50,460 nucleotides of DNA, taken from positions 1 to 50,460 of the forward strand of contig JAGWMQ010000012.1 in assembly GCA_028873125.1 (NCBI GenBank), written 5' to 3'. Source of the DNA: Verrucomicrobiota bacterium (GTDB lineage: Bacteria; Verrucomicrobiota; Verrucomicrobiia; Limisphaerales; UBA11358). Shown piece by piece: positions 26,316 through 36,365 of this stretch; positions within the stretch are counted from its first letter, which is position 1, and each line of letters opens with the position of its first letter. Under the pieces are notes generated by a model. The model saw only the letters and a list, made by a program, of their open reading frames with translations. It searched no databases and had not been told where the DNA came from. The position numbers were made by a program, and so were the translations under genes.

Positions 26316-28673
26316 TCACGCCAGATTCACCGGATCAATGTCCACCGCCAACGTCACGTCCTTCGGCAAGGCGAGTGCGACGACAATGTGCGCCAGCGTC
26401 CGGCTCAATTTGCTCATCGCGCGCGTGCGCAGCATGATTTGATAGCGGTAAAAGGTTTCCGCGCGCAACAACGGCGCCGGGGCGGGACCGCAGAAGATCA
26501 AATCTTTGAAGATGCCCCTCTCGCCGGCCCCCTTCCCGCCGGGTGCGGACAGCGTGGCCGAAGACCGCGAGGGAGCTTCATTTGCCATCAGACTCTTTTC
26601 AAGCTCCCGTTTCAGATGCCCGGCGGAGAACTTCACCTTGTCCTCATTCCGGCCTCGCAGCGTGAGCAGCGCGACACGGCTGACAGGCGGATACTTCAAC
26701 TGCCCGCGGAATTCGATTTCCTGTTCGTAAAACCCCTTGAAGTCGTGGCGGCGCGCGTATTGGATCGCCGGATGAAACGGCGTGAACGCCTGCACGAACA
26801 CCTCCCCCTCTACGTCGCCCCGCCCGGCGCGGCCGGCAACCTGGGTGAGCAACTGGAAGGTGCGCTCGCCGGCGCGGAAATCCGGTTGGTGCAGGGCCAG
26901 GTCGGCATAGAGGATGCCGACAAGCGTCACGTTCGGAAAATGGAGCCCCTTGGCGATCATCTGCGTGCCGACAAGAATGTCCACCTTGCCGGCGCGAAAT
27001 TCTCCCAGCGTTTTCCTGTAGTCATCCTTGCGTTTCATCGTGTCGGCGTCCATGCGGCGAACCCGGGCGCAAGGGAACAGTTTCGTCAGCGTATCTTCGA
27101 CCCTCTGCGTGCCCAGGCCGGCGTAGTGGATGGCCGGGTTTTTGCATTTTCCGTTCGGGCAGACCGCCGGAACATTTTCGACGTGGCCGCAAATGTGGCA
27201 GCGCAGTCTTTCTTCGGGACGGTGATACGTGAGGGACACGCTGCAATTGGGGCACGTCGCCACATAGCCGCAGAGCGGACATTGCAGCGCCGTCGAGTAA
27301 CCGCGCCGGTTCAAGAACAGGATCGTCTGTTCGCCCCGTTCCAGCCGTTGCGCGACGGCTTCCTTGAGCTGCGGCGAGAAAATGGGCACGCCCTTTCCAC
27401 CGCGCGCAGCCTGGCGCATGTCCACGACGCGAACGCGCGGCATTTTCCGGTCATCCGCGCGCTCCGGCAGTTCGAGCAGCGTATATCTGCCGGTTTTGCA
27501 GTTGTAGTAGCTTTCGAGGGACGGGGTCGCCGAACCGAGCACCACGACGGCGCTTTCCATCCAGCCGCGCATGATGGCCACGTCGCGCGCGTGATAGCGC
27601 GGCGCCTCCTCCTGTTTGTAAGTGTGTTCGTGCTCTTCGTCCACGATGATGAGGCCCAGCGGCTCGACGGGCGCAAAGATCGCCGAACGCGCGCCGATGA
27701 CGATGCGGGCGCGGCCCTGGCGGATTTTATGCCATTCGTCGTGGCGCTCTCCGGCGGACAGGTGTGAATGCAGGACGGCGACCAGCGTCCGGAGAGTGCC
27801 GGAACTGAATCTCGCCTTGAACCGTTCGACGGTCTGCGGTGTGAGCGAGATTTCCGGGACCAGCACAATGGCGCCCTGGTCCTGCTCCAGGGCATGGGCG
27901 ATGGCCTGGAGGTAAACCTCGGTCTTGCCGCTGCCGGTGACACCGTGGAGAAGCAAGGTGTTGCGCGTGGCGTTGGATGTGGTTGGCGGATTGGCGCCGG
28001 GCGCGGCCGTTCCGCCGGGCCATGCCGGACACGCGCGCCGTTCATCCATCGCGCGAACAATTTCCCTCAGGGCATTGTCCTGGCACGGGTTCAGCGGCAG
28101 CGGCTGGGTCGGCAAAATATGTTCGCGGGCGTAGGGATCGCGTTCAAAAATCTCCGCGGCGATTTCCACCAGGCCGCGGTCCTCGAGTTTGCGAACGGTG
28201 GCGGCGGTGGTTCGCGCAAGCCCGAGCAGGTCCGTAAGCGGCATCTCCCGTCGCTCCTCGATAATGTTCCAGACTTCCTGCTGCCGTCTGGGGAGCTTCG
28301 GGAATTCGCCGCTGCCGGGCGACACCCGCACGAACAATTGTTTTTTCCAGCCCTCCTCCCTTTTGCGCACCGCTTCGGGCAGGACGGACTTCAGCGCGAC
28401 CTCCGGGGCGCAGCAGTAGTAATCGGCAATCCAGCGCGCCAGTTTCAAGACCTTCGGCGTAACCAGGGCCTGGACGCCGATGACTTTGAGGACAGGCTTG
28501 AGGTTTGCATGGTCCGATTCTTCCGCGAGCGCGGTGACCGTGCCAAAAACCTTCCGCGCGCCGAAGGGCACCTGGACGCGGCGCCCCACCTCGATCTGCC
28601 CCGCCAGACCGGGCGGAATCGAATAATCGAATTCCTTTCGGAGCGCGATTTCAAGGCTGACGCGGGCAACCAT
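26316..28673 (-). CDS. priA: Primosomal protein N' (replication restart helicase PriA)
   Basis: LLHGVTGSGKTEVYLQAI, DEEHEHTYKQEEAPRYHARDVAI, zinc-binding CPLCGYVATCPNCSVSLTYHRPEERLRCHICGH, DILVGTQMIAKGLHFPNVTLVGIL. Confidence 0.96.
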   Translation of the reverse strand: MVARVSLEIALRKEFDYSIPPGLAGQIEVGRRVQVPFGARKVFGTVTALAEESDHANLKPVLKVIGVQALVTPKVLKLARWIADYYCCAPEVALKSVLPEAVRKREEGWKKQLFVRVSPGSGEFPKLPRRQQEVWNIIEERREMPLTDLLGLARTTAATVRKLEDRGLVEIAAEIFERDPYAREHILPTQPLPLNPCQDNALREIVRAMDERRACPAWPGGTAAPGANPPTTSNATRNTLLLHGVTGSGKTEVYLQAIAHALEQDQGAIVLVPEISLTPQTVERFKARFSSGTLRTLVAVLHSHLSAGERHDEWHKIRQGRARIVIGARSAIFAPVEPLGLIIVDEEHEHTYKQEEAPRYHARDVAIMRGWMESAVVVLGSATPSLESYYNCKTGRYTLLELPERADDRKMPRVRVVDMRQAARGGKGVPIFSPQLKEAVAQRLERGEQTILFLNRRGYSTALQCPLCGYVATCPNCSVSLTYHRPEERLRCHICGHVENVPAVCPNGKCKNPAIHYAGLGTQRVEDTLTKLFPCARVRRMDADTMKRKDDYRKTLGEFRAGKVDILVGTQMIAKGLHFPNVTLVGILYADLALHQPDFRAGERTFQLLTQVAGRAGRGDVEGEVFVQAFTPFHPAIQYARRHDFKGFYEQEIEFRGQLKYPPVSRVALLTLRGRNEDKVKFSAGHLKRELEKSLMANEAPSRSSATLSAPGGKGAGERGIFKDLIFCGPAPAPLLRAETFYRYQIMLRTRAMSKLSRTLAHIVVALALPKDVTLAVDIDPVNLA
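26510..26577. repeat. Palindromic element embedded in frame in priA
   Basis: Complementary-end unit (minus strand gaagctccctcgcgg...ggcgagaggggcatcttc) resembling 12608-12672; translates to EAPSRSSATLSAPGGKGAGERGIFK. Confidence 0.65.
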
Positions 28674-28756
28674 TGCAAGGCAAACTATCAGGCCAACCAC
28701 GAATCACGCGAAAGCGTTATCTTTGCGACGATTCGCGCGTTTCACGGTCGGCCACG

Positions 28757-29461
28757 TCAATCCCGGGTGATGGCGCGCAGCCCGGCTTCCAACTGCTGGC
28801 GGAGTTCCTCGCGGCGGGCGTCGTCTGCCTCGCGCGGCACACGCAAGATCCGGCCGACGGACACGTGACAACGTGAAAATGGAAGCGGGATCTGAAATTG
28901 GTCCCAGCTCTTGACGCGGATCTTCCAGGTCAAATCATACGACACGGGCACCAGCGGCAACCCGGTCATTTGCGCGAGCGCCATCGCGCCGTCCTGGACG
29001 ACGTAGCGCGGTCCCAGCGGCCCGTCGGGCGTGATCGCCAGGTCCCAGCCACGTTCGGCCCACGTCGTCAGTTCCAGGAGCGCCTGCCCCCCGCGCCGGC
29101 TGCTTGACCCGCGCACGGGCTGGATATGAAAATGCTCAAGAATCCGCGCCAGCAACCCGCCGTCGCGGCTGGCGCTGACCATTCCGGCTATGCGACGATC
29201 CGGCGCGAATTTCAAGACATAGCGCCGATACAACACGGCCGAAAGCGCCAGGCGGTTATGCCAGAAGACAAAAATCAGGTTTTCCTTCGGCGCGCCGTTG
29301 AAAAAACCGGATTGGTCGTTCAACTTGAATCGCACTGTGCCGGCAACGCAACGAATCAGCAGATAAGCCAGGGCGGCCAGCAATCGTTGGTGCCAGCGGG
29401 CCTGGTGCGGAACGACCACGCCCGATTTTCTGATGGCTGACTGGGTGCGAATGTCCGGCAT
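28757..29461 (-). CDS. DUF374-type lysophospholipid acyltransferase-like protein
   Basis: IFVFWHNRLALSAVLYRRY, SASRDGGLLARILEHF, VRGSSSRRGGQALLELT, DLAITPDGPLGPRYVVQDGAMALAQMTGLPLVPVSY. Confidence 0.9.
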   Translation of the reverse strand: MPDIRTQSAIRKSGVVVPHQARWHQRLLAALAYLLIRCVAGTVRFKLNDQSGFFNGAPKENLIFVFWHNRLALSAVLYRRYVLKFAPDRRIAGMVSASRDGGLLARILEHFHIQPVRGSSSRRGGQALLELTTWAERGWDLAITPDGPLGPRYVVQDGAMALAQMTGLPLVPVSYDLTWKIRVKSWDQFQIPLPFSRCHVSVGRILRVPREADDARREELRQQLEAGLRAITRD

Positions 29462-29501
29462 ATAAGGTCAAAAACGCAACGACATCACTGGTTGTCCGCT
29501 T

Positions 29502-30104
29502 CTATCCTTTTTTCAGGCACGCGCGGACCAAGCCCTCGACGGTCACCGAGGCGCCAAGCCTCGTCTGCGCCACCCGAACGGCGTCGTGGGCCTCGGGCTG
29601 CTTGAAGCCGAGGGCCATGAGCGCCAGCACGGCGTCGTTGGTCTTCTGATCGGCCGGGGAAAGCGCCCGTTGCGCGCTGGCGGCCTCCCAGGCCCCCGCC
29701 GCGCCGACCTTGTCGCGCAACTCGACCACGATGCGCTCCGCCGTCTTTTTGCCCACCCCGGAAATTTGAGACAAGGATTTCACGTCGCCGTTGGCGACCG
29801 CGCCGCGGAAGGCGACGGGATTCATGCCGCTCAAAATGTTCAGGGCGGTCTTCGGCCCGATGCCGCTCACGGTATGGATCAGGAGCCGGAACAAGTCGCG
29901 CTCCGTCGCCGACGTGAAACCGTAAAGCGTGTGGGCATCCTCGCGGACGATCAATTGCGTGAGCAGTTTCACGTCGCCGCCGGGCGCCGGCAATTTGTCG
30001 AACGAAGACAGCGGAATCAGGACTTCGTAGCCGACGCCATGCACGTCCACGACCGCCTGGGTGGGCAGCGCCTCGACCAGTTTGCCGTGGAGAAACGTAA
30101 TCAT
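29502..30104 (-). CDS. ruvA: Holliday junction helicase subunit RuvA
   Basis: MITFLHGKLVEALPTQAVVDVHGVGYEV, HTVSGIGPKTALNILSG, ISGVGKKTAERIVVELRDKV. Confidence 0.95.
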   Translation of the reverse strand: MITFLHGKLVEALPTQAVVDVHGVGYEVLIPLSSFDKLPAPGGDVKLLTQLIVREDAHTLYGFTSATERDLFRLLIHTVSGIGPKTALNILSGMNPVAFRGAVANGDVKSLSQISGVGKKTAERIVVELRDKVGAAGAWEAASAQRALSPADQKTNDAVLALMALGFKQPEAHDAVRVAQTRLGASVTVEGLVRACLKKG

Positions 30105-30202
30105 CGCGGAAGCCTGGCGACGGTGAAGCGTTGAAGCATTGGATGGCACACTGCCGCCTCAACCCCCGAACCCCTCGGTGCTTGAATGAATTCCCTCATG
30201 AT

Positions 30203-30778
30203 TCAAATTCTTCTCGCCGGGGTCAGATCATACCGCGAATTTTCCCGGGCGTGCGCCAACGCCAGGGCGAGCGCGTCGGCAGCGTCAGCGGCGGGCGGCT
30301 TCGGCAGGTCCAGCAAACGCTGGACCATCCTGGCAACGGCGGATTTTTGCGCCGCGCCGTAACCGACGATGGCCTGCTTCACCTTGCGCGGCGCGATTTC
30401 AAAAATATCCAGCCCCGCCTCGGCCACCGTCGCCAGGGCCGCGCCGCGCGCCTCGCCCATGAGAATGGCGGTCTGCACATTCTGGGCAAAGAACAGCCCT
30501 TCGACGACGCAAACCGCCGGCCGATACCGTTTCAAAACGGCGCGCAGGGTTTCCGCAATTTTGGCCAGACAACGCGACCGTTCCCAGTCCTTCGGACACG
30601 AAATCGTCCCATGCACCAGCGCCGTCGGGCGCGGCCGTTCCGCCCGGATGACGCCGTAACCGGTGCCGCGCAGCGACGGATCAATGCCAAGGATGGCTTG
30701 ATGCAGGATGGTTCGGACTGGAAGCGGAACCAAGGCGTGAGCGCTGCCCGGCGACTTACCGCCGACGCGGGCTTTCAT
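30203..30778 (-). CDS. ruvC: Crossover junction endodeoxyribonuclease RuvC
   Basis: ILGIDPSLRGTGYGVI, VVEGLFFAQNVQTAILMGEARGAAL, IFEIAPRKVKQAIVGYGAAQKSAV, AADAADALALALAH. Confidence 0.95.
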   Translation of the reverse strand: MKARVGGKSPGSAHALVPLPVRTILHQAILGIDPSLRGTGYGVIRAERPRPTALVHGTISCPKDWERSRCLAKIAETLRAVLKRYRPAVCVVEGLFFAQNVQTAILMGEARGAALATVAEAGLDIFEIAPRKVKQAIVGYGAAQKSAVARMVQRLLDLPKPPAADAADALALALAHARENSRYDLTPARRI

Positions 30779-30878
30779 TTGTTCAAATTGCCGCAGCGAA
30801 ATTCCCACGGGCGCATCTTGCCAGCGATGTCCCCGTTGAAAAAGGAAAAATGGGGCGAAATCACCCTCGGCCGGCTCG

Positions 30879-32621
30879 TCATCTCCCGCTTCGATTCTCG
30901 TTGCCGCCGCCGCCGCGCGCCGGCGGGTTCGAAGTCCTTGATGGCGGCTGGACCCGGGAGGGAGGCGCGGCCGGCCGCGATTCGAAGCGCGGCGCGCTCT
31001 GCCGTGGTTCCACCCGGGGCGGCGGCTGGACGCGCATGGGGGCGTTTTGACTGGGTGCAAAGCGCGGCGCGGGTTGCGGGGCCGCCGGGACAATGCGCTG
31101 TTCGTAAACTCGCGGCTCGACACGCGGCGTTTGCGGCTGCATCCGGGGCGACACGTATCGCTGGCTCCGGTTGTCGCTCCGGCTGTAACTGGGCATCAAC
31201 TGTTGATAGGGCGAGGGAGAAACGCGCGTGTTTTCCAGGTAGTTGGGCGAGCGGAGACTGTCGTTGTATTGAGGCTGGACCCGGGGGACATCACGCGTCA
31301 CCGGCGTCTGCGGACGTTGAATGGTTGGCTGGCGCATCGAGCGCTCAGGCGCCCGGATTGACCGCGCGGCATTGCGGCCGTCAAAAATCGAGGGGCGCGA
31401 CGTGTCGGGCTGCACCCGAGGGCGTGTTTCGACACGGGACGGCTCGGGACGCGGTACAATGCCTTGATGGAGGGTCAAACTCGAATCGGCGGCAAAACGC
31501 GGCCGGTTCACCACCAGGGCGTCGTGTTCCAACCGTGCGCGGCCGGGCAGGCGGGCGGTTGTCTCCCGGACAGGCACCGCGCGAATGGGTTTGCCGGTCA
31601 CGGCGACGATGTGGTCCGGATCAATACCGCGGTTTTGGAATTCACGATGGCGCGTGTCAAAACGGTTCACGACCACGGTTTCTCGGAAGACTTCCGGCCG
31701 ATCGTGGACCCGATAACGCCACGGGTCGCGGTCGCAGAAATGCCGTGTCGGAACGAAAGTGTAAAAGGACACGCCCAAGCCAAAATCGAAGCCGGCCCCG
31801 ACGACCACGCCATTGTAAACGATGCCGACGCCGGAACGATAAATCGCGTGCGGCGGCAGCGGCGCCCAGCCGCAGTAATCGTTCGAATAACGCCACGTGA
31901 CCCACGACGGCCCCCAGACCGTGTCCGGCCACCAGCACCAGCCGTAATGCGGATGATGAAACCAGCGGCCATAATGAAACGTCGCCCAACCCCAGGAATA
32001 ATCCGACATCCAGAACCAGCCGTCGTCGGTATAAACCCAGTGACCACGGTCACAATAAGGCCGCCAGCCGGGATCGAGCACAACGACGGTCGGCTGCCAG
32101 CAGAGGCCGTAGCCTTGAATATTTACCCAACTGCCATAAGGGGCCAGATTATCATAAAAGTAGGTGTCGGTCACCACTGCCGGCTGGGCCACCACGGCAG
32201 TTGAAGCGACGGGCGGTGGAGGCGGAGTGTCGTTTGGGGTGGCGATTTGGACACCCAATTGCTGGTCGCGCTGAATCATGGCGTTGACGACGTTGTCGGA
32301 CAAGCCGATGTCCTTCAGATAAATGATGTCGTCGGCCGTGAGATTGAACGGGGCGGCGGAGGCGTTGACGAAACTGATGATGACGCTCTCGGACACGCCG
32401 GCTTGGGCCATTTCAACCACCTGCGCCACGGGGCTGCCGGGAACAATGTCGGAAGGCAACTCCGCGGGTGCGGGCGGATTGGCCGGCGCGACGGCCTGTT
32501 CCGTGGTGGCCGGCGGCGCCTGATCCTGGGCAAGCGAGCGCAATGCATGGGGCGCGAAAACGAACAAAAGCGCCAGGAGCGGGGTTCCAAAAATCCAAAC
32601 CTTCGGCAGGGTCGTTTTCAT
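30879..32621 (-). CDS. DUF6600-like secreted protein with Trp/Tyr-rich repeats and Pro/Arg-rich tail
   Basis: Signal peptide; YGSWVNIQGYGLCWQPTV...GHWVYTDDGWFWMSDYSWGWATFHYGRWFHHPHYGWCWWPDTVWGPSWVTWRYSNDYCGWAPLPPHA; tail rich in P, R, Q, S. Confidence 0.75.
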   Translation of the reverse strand: MKTTLPKVWIFGTPLLALLFVFAPHALRSLAQDQAPPATTEQAVAPANPPAPAELPSDIVPGSPVAQVVEMAQAGVSESVIISFVNASAAPFNLTADDIIYLKDIGLSDNVVNAMIQRDQQLGVQIATPNDTPPPPPVASTAVVAQPAVVTDTYFYDNLAPYGSWVNIQGYGLCWQPTVVVLDPGWRPYCDRGHWVYTDDGWFWMSDYSWGWATFHYGRWFHHPHYGWCWWPDTVWGPSWVTWRYSNDYCGWAPLPPHAIYRSGVGIVYNGVVVGAGFDFGLGVSFYTFVPTRHFCDRDPWRYRVHDRPEVFRETVVVNRFDTRHREFQNRGIDPDHIVAVTGKPIRAVPVRETTARLPGRARLEHDALVVNRPRFAADSSLTLHQGIVPRPEPSRVETRPRVQPDTSRPSIFDGRNAARSIRAPERSMRQPTIQRPQTPVTRDVPRVQPQYNDSLRSPNYLENTRVSPSPYQQLMPSYSRSDNRSQRYVSPRMQPQTPRVEPRVYEQRIVPAAPQPAPRFAPSQNAPMRVQPPPRVEPRQSAPRFESRPAAPPSRVQPPSRTSNPPARGGGGNENRSGR

Positions 32622-32732
32622 ATTTCTTTGCGCGGCTTATCACGCCGCCGTTTAAAGCTACCATGCTTTTGACCGTTTGTTTAGAGAAAAGTTCAGGATA
32701 GGAGCCGGCCATCTCGCCACCCGGCAACACCT

Positions 32733-33722
32733 TCAACGTGGCAGCGGATGAAACGTAAATTCGGCCGGTCGGACGGCCGCCGGGTCCAATTGCAACGTTT
32801 CATAGCCGCCGTCGTTGAGCAATTCAATCCCCGACAACGCCGGGCAGAGGCGCACACGAAACGGCCGCCAGTAACGGGCCTCGTGCAGCGCCGAAGTGAG
32901 GCGGCCAACGGAACGTCCGAGGAATCGAACCGGCGGGATGCCCGACAACACCCGGCTCTTCCACAAAATCAGCCGCGTGTGGAGGTGGCCAATGACGGTA
33001 TGTTCCATCTGCGGCAAACGCCGGCGGACCGCCTCCTCGCGCCACAGAAACGGGAGGGCCGTGGGATCGTGGCAGAATAAAATGACGCGTTGTCCGGACG
33101 GCAGCGCGTCGAAGGCGGCGCCGATATCACGCAAATGCGCCCGGCGCAATTCCACCCATTCCGGCCATTCCTCCGGCAGGACGTCCATCTGAAAGGCCGG
33201 CAACGCCAGGAGAGAGGAAGTGACGCCGATGAGCGTGTAACGGCCGAGCGTCAACTGCCAGAAAAGCTGCAGACCGAGCGTTTCCGTCGCGCAGCGCCAA
33301 CTGGCCAGACGCATGCCGCCGGCGGTGCCGGCCAGGTTTAGCTTTCCCAATTCGTGGTCCCCCAGCACGAAACGGGCGCGCCCGCCAAAGCGGGCGCGCA
33401 ATTTTTCCAGGCATTCCCGCACGCTTTCCGCCGCCGCGGCATCGCTCACCCCCACGAATCCGCTGTCACAGGAGTAATCGCCATTGGCCACGAGATAATC
33501 TGCCGGGCCGAGCTCGGCCAGAAAGCGATCCAGTTGCGAGGATTGATCCAGCGGCCGGCGCATCCAAAAGACGTGCCGGTAGAAACGCACGGCGGCGCGG
33601 AGAAAGGGATTTGCAATGACACGCAATTCGTAGTCGTTGCCGCGGGCGCGCTCGGCCGCGCCGGCACAGTGGAGGTCGCTCACGATGGCGACGGTGACTT
33701 CGCCTGGCGCAGGGGACTGCAT
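32733..33722 (-). CDS. Calcineurin-like metallophosphoesterase
   Basis: VAIVSDLHCAG, YLVANGDYSCDSGF, RARFVLGDHELG, ILFCHDPTALPFL, HTVIGHLHTRLIL. Confidence 0.85.
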   Translation of the reverse strand: MQSPAPGEVTVAIVSDLHCAGAAERARGNDYELRVIANPFLRAAVRFYRHVFWMRRPLDQSSQLDRFLAELGPADYLVANGDYSCDSGFVGVSDAAAAESVRECLEKLRARFGGRARFVLGDHELGKLNLAGTAGGMRLASWRCATETLGLQLFWQLTLGRYTLIGVTSSLLALPAFQMDVLPEEWPEWVELRRAHLRDIGAAFDALPSGQRVILFCHDPTALPFLWREEAVRRRLPQMEHTVIGHLHTRLILWKSRVLSGIPPVRFLGRSVGRLTSALHEARYWRPFRVRLCPALSGIELLNDGGYETLQLDPAAVRPAEFTFHPLPR

Positions 33723-33729
33723 CCCGGGG

Positions 33730-35625
33730 TCAACGGTTGGACTCCGCGGGAGCCGTGGCGCAGTCCAGGCAGTCGCGGACGATTCTGGCCAGATCGGAAT
33801 GGGAGTAAGGTTTGGGAAGGAAGCGGGCGCGATGTTTGCGCAGAAACTCCTCGCTGACATCGTTGGGGGTGTAGCCGCTGGTGAAGACAACCTTGAGGTC
33901 CGGCTGCCGCTCCAAAAGCTGGCCGGCCAGGTCCGCGCCCGAGACGCCTTCGGGCATCACCATGTCCGTCAGGAGCAAGTCCACGGCGCCGTGCGTGCTT
34001 TGCCAGACGGAGATCGCTGCCGGACCCGAGGCGGCTTCCAGCAACCGGTAGCCGCAGTTCTCCAGAATGAGGCGCGCCATGTCGCGCAACACCGGTTCGT
34101 CTTCCACAATGAGGATCGTTTCTGTCCCGCCGGGCAGCGGCGCGTGCGCCGGGTCGGTTTCGCCGGCGGCTGGCACGACTTCCGGGCTGGCGGGAAAAAA
34201 CACGTCGAAGACGGCGCCTTTGCCCGGTTCGCTGGCGGCTTCAATCCAACCGTCGTGTTGCTTGACGATCCCGTAAACCGTCGCCAGTCCCAGGCCCGTG
34301 CCCTTGCCGACCTCCTTGGTGGTGAAAAACGGCTCGAAGACCCGGGACAACGTGGCCGGGTCCATGCCGCATCCCGTATCCATCACGCGCAATTGTGTGA
34401 ACTGTCCGCGCCGCGCCTGGGGATGCAGCTCCAGGTAGGTTTCGTCCAGGAGCGCCGTTTCCAGACTGATGGTCAGGGTGCCGCCTTTGGGCATGGCGTC
34501 GCGGGCATTGACGGCCAGATTGACGATGACTTGTTCGATCATGCCTTCGTCGCCCAGCACCAGCGCCAGTTCCGCCGGCGGCGCGAATTCCAGACGGATG
34601 GTTTCGCCCAGCAGCCGCTTGAGCATTTTGGTCATGTTGCCGACGACCTCGCGGAGGTCCAGCGACCTGAGTTGCATGACGTTTTTGCGGCTGAACATGA
34701 GCAGTTGCCGCGTGAGAGAGACGGCGCGTTCGGCCGCAAAATAGACGGCCTGAATCGAATCAAACATCCGGGGCGGCAGGTCGGGTGCGCTCAACAGCGT
34801 GCTGCTGTGGCCCTGGATGATCGTGAGCATGTTGTTGAAATCGTGGGCGACGCCGGCGGCCAGTTGCCCGATGGATTCCATCTTCTGGGATTGGCGCAAT
34901 TGAGCCTCCAATTCCAGGAGGGTCGTGATGTCGTCGGCATGGCCGTGCACGACGTTGCTGGCCGGCGCCGGATGAAATGACCAGGACAGCGTCCGCTGTT
35001 CCACCCTGGTTTCCAGCCGGACCCGGCTCTGGCCGGTGGCCAGGCATTCGCGGACGATGGCGTGGGCGTCGGGCGGCAGGAGATCACGGGGATGCGCCTT
35101 CTGGACCGACTGCGCCAGTCTCGACGCCGCCTCGTTGAAATAGGAAATGCTGCCGTCGGGGGCCAGTTCCACGGCCGCGTTGGGGCTCACGCGCACGAAG
35201 GCGGCGATCTTTTCCAACTGCGCCTCGGCCCGTTCCCGCTCCTTGATGCGCTGTTGGATGGAGTCGGCCATCTCATCGAAGATGCGGGCCAACTGGCCCA
35301 GTTCGCCCTCCACGTCGTGCAGGCCGGTGCGCGCGCTCAGGTCCCCTTTGCCCAGTCGGTGGGCCGCGCTGATCAAGGCCCGCACCTGGCGCAGGATGAA
35401 ATGCTCGCCGCCGAACCAGGCCGCCCCCAGCGCCAGCAGCCCGACCACGAAACTTGCCCAGGGCAGATTCAGGGCATACTGTTTCAACCAGGCTGGCGCA
35501 AAGTCCCAAAACCACGGTTGATTGACGATATAAGTCAGCAGCAGCGCCGGGGCGATGGCCACAAACACGCTGCCGACCAACTGCATGCGCACACTGGAAA
35601 ATCTTCTGGAGACGTTCTTGATCAT
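33730..35625 (-). CDS. Hybrid sensor histidine kinase/response regulator (HAMP-PAS-HisKA-HATPase-REC)
   Basis: HAMP-like linker, PAS-like region, [88 protein letters not shown]...LLLTDMVMP. Confidence 0.93.
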   Translation of the reverse strand: MIKNVSRRFSSVRMQLVGSVFVAIAPALLLTYIVNQPWFWDFAPAWLKQYALNLPWASFVVGLLALGAAWFGGEHFILRQVRALISAAHRLGKGDLSARTGLHDVEGELGQLARIFDEMADSIQQRIKERERAEAQLEKIAAFVRVSPNAAVELAPDGSISYFNEAASRLAQSVQKAHPRDLLPPDAHAIVRECLATGQSRVRLETRVEQRTLSWSFHPAPASNVVHGHADDITTLLELEAQLRQSQKMESIGQLAAGVAHDFNNMLTIIQGHSSTLLSAPDLPPRMFDSIQAVYFAAERAVSLTRQLLMFSRKNVMQLRSLDLREVVGNMTKMLKRLLGETIRLEFAPPAELALVLGDEGMIEQVIVNLAVNARDAMPKGGTLTISLETALLDETYLELHPQARRGQFTQLRVMDTGCGMDPATLSRVFEPFFTTKEVGKGTGLGLATVYGIVKQHDGWIEAASEPGKGAVFDVFFPASPEVVPAAGETDPAHAPLPGGTETILIVEDEPVLRDMARLILENCGYRLLEAASGPAAISVWQSTHGAVDLLLTDMVMPEGVSGADLAGQLLERQPDLKVVFTSGYTPNDVSEEFLRKHRARFLPKPYSHSDLARIVRDCLDCATAPAESNR

Positions 35626-35683
35626 GGATGCTGACTCGCACGCATCGCCCGTAGTATATTGTCCCGCGGCCGCCAAGTCATCG

Positions 35684-36331
35684 TCAAATTTCGCCACCCA
35701 GGGCGGCGCCACGGCCCCGGGGCAGACGCCCCAGATGGAAAATCATGAAACCATGGAGAAACTGCCGCAGTTCAGCCGCCTGTTTCCCCGCCAACCGCAG
35801 GCGCAGACACGTTTGCCGGTCGCCTTGCATCAGGCAGCGGACGATGCGCCTCGTGCCGGCCGTCAAACCGCTCGGTTCCAGCGGGGGTTCCAACCCCAGT
35901 TCTCGGAGCAGCTTCAACTCGAAAGCGAAGACCATTTGGACCGGCATTTTGGCATCACCAAGGCAGTCCAGGAAGCCGCGGAACAGCGCGAAAATGCCCG
36001 GCAGCGGGGTTTCGGTTTCCGTGGCCAACTCGACGAAGGCCGCGCCATAGGCGGCCTGCTGCAATTTCAAGACCTCCCGGCGCAACGGATCATGCGTGTT
36101 CCGCAAGCTCACTTCCCGGAGGACGTGCAGGTCCGATCGCCGGCTGCGGCTGAAGGAGAAATCCGCCTCGTAAAACAAATCCAGCTTCCCTTGAAATGGG
36201 GACCTGGGGCGGCGCGCCCCCCGGGCCACGGTGGTCAGACGCCCAAATTCCTTCGTCAGCCAGCGAACAATGAGGCTGGTTTCGGTGAGCGGCAGCGTCC
36301 GCAAAATGATTCCCCGGGCGGATTCTATCAT
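35684..36331 (-). CDS. recO: DNA repair protein RecO
   Basis: ARGIILRTLPLTETSLIVRWLTKEFGRLTTVARGARRPRSPFQGKLDLFYEADFSF. Confidence 0.88.
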   Translation of the reverse strand: MIESARGIILRTLPLTETSLIVRWLTKEFGRLTTVARGARRPRSPFQGKLDLFYEADFSFSRSRRSDLHVLREVSLRNTHDPLRREVLKLQQAAYGAAFVELATETETPLPGIFALFRGFLDCLGDAKMPVQMVFAFELKLLRELGLEPPLEPSGLTAGTRRIVRCLMQGDRQTCLRLRLAGKQAAELRQFLHGFMIFHLGRLPRGRGAALGGEI

Positions 36332-36365
36332 GTCACAATTTCCCGCGTCCCCTTCGCCACCCAGG

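Noticed and set aside
26388-27767. 459-aa plus-strand ORF opposite priA
   Set aside because: Antisense to the zinc-binding and helicase motifs of PriA.
30131-31900. 589-aa plus-strand ORF across ruvC and the DUF6600-like gene
   Set aside because: Antisense to convincing RuvC motifs and to the Trp-rich secreted protein; arginine/glycine-rich noise.
32925-32950. ggaatcgaaccgg resembling a tRNA T-loop on the minus strand
   Set aside because: No acceptor, D or anticodon arms around it; it encodes PPVRFLGRS of the metallophosphoesterase.
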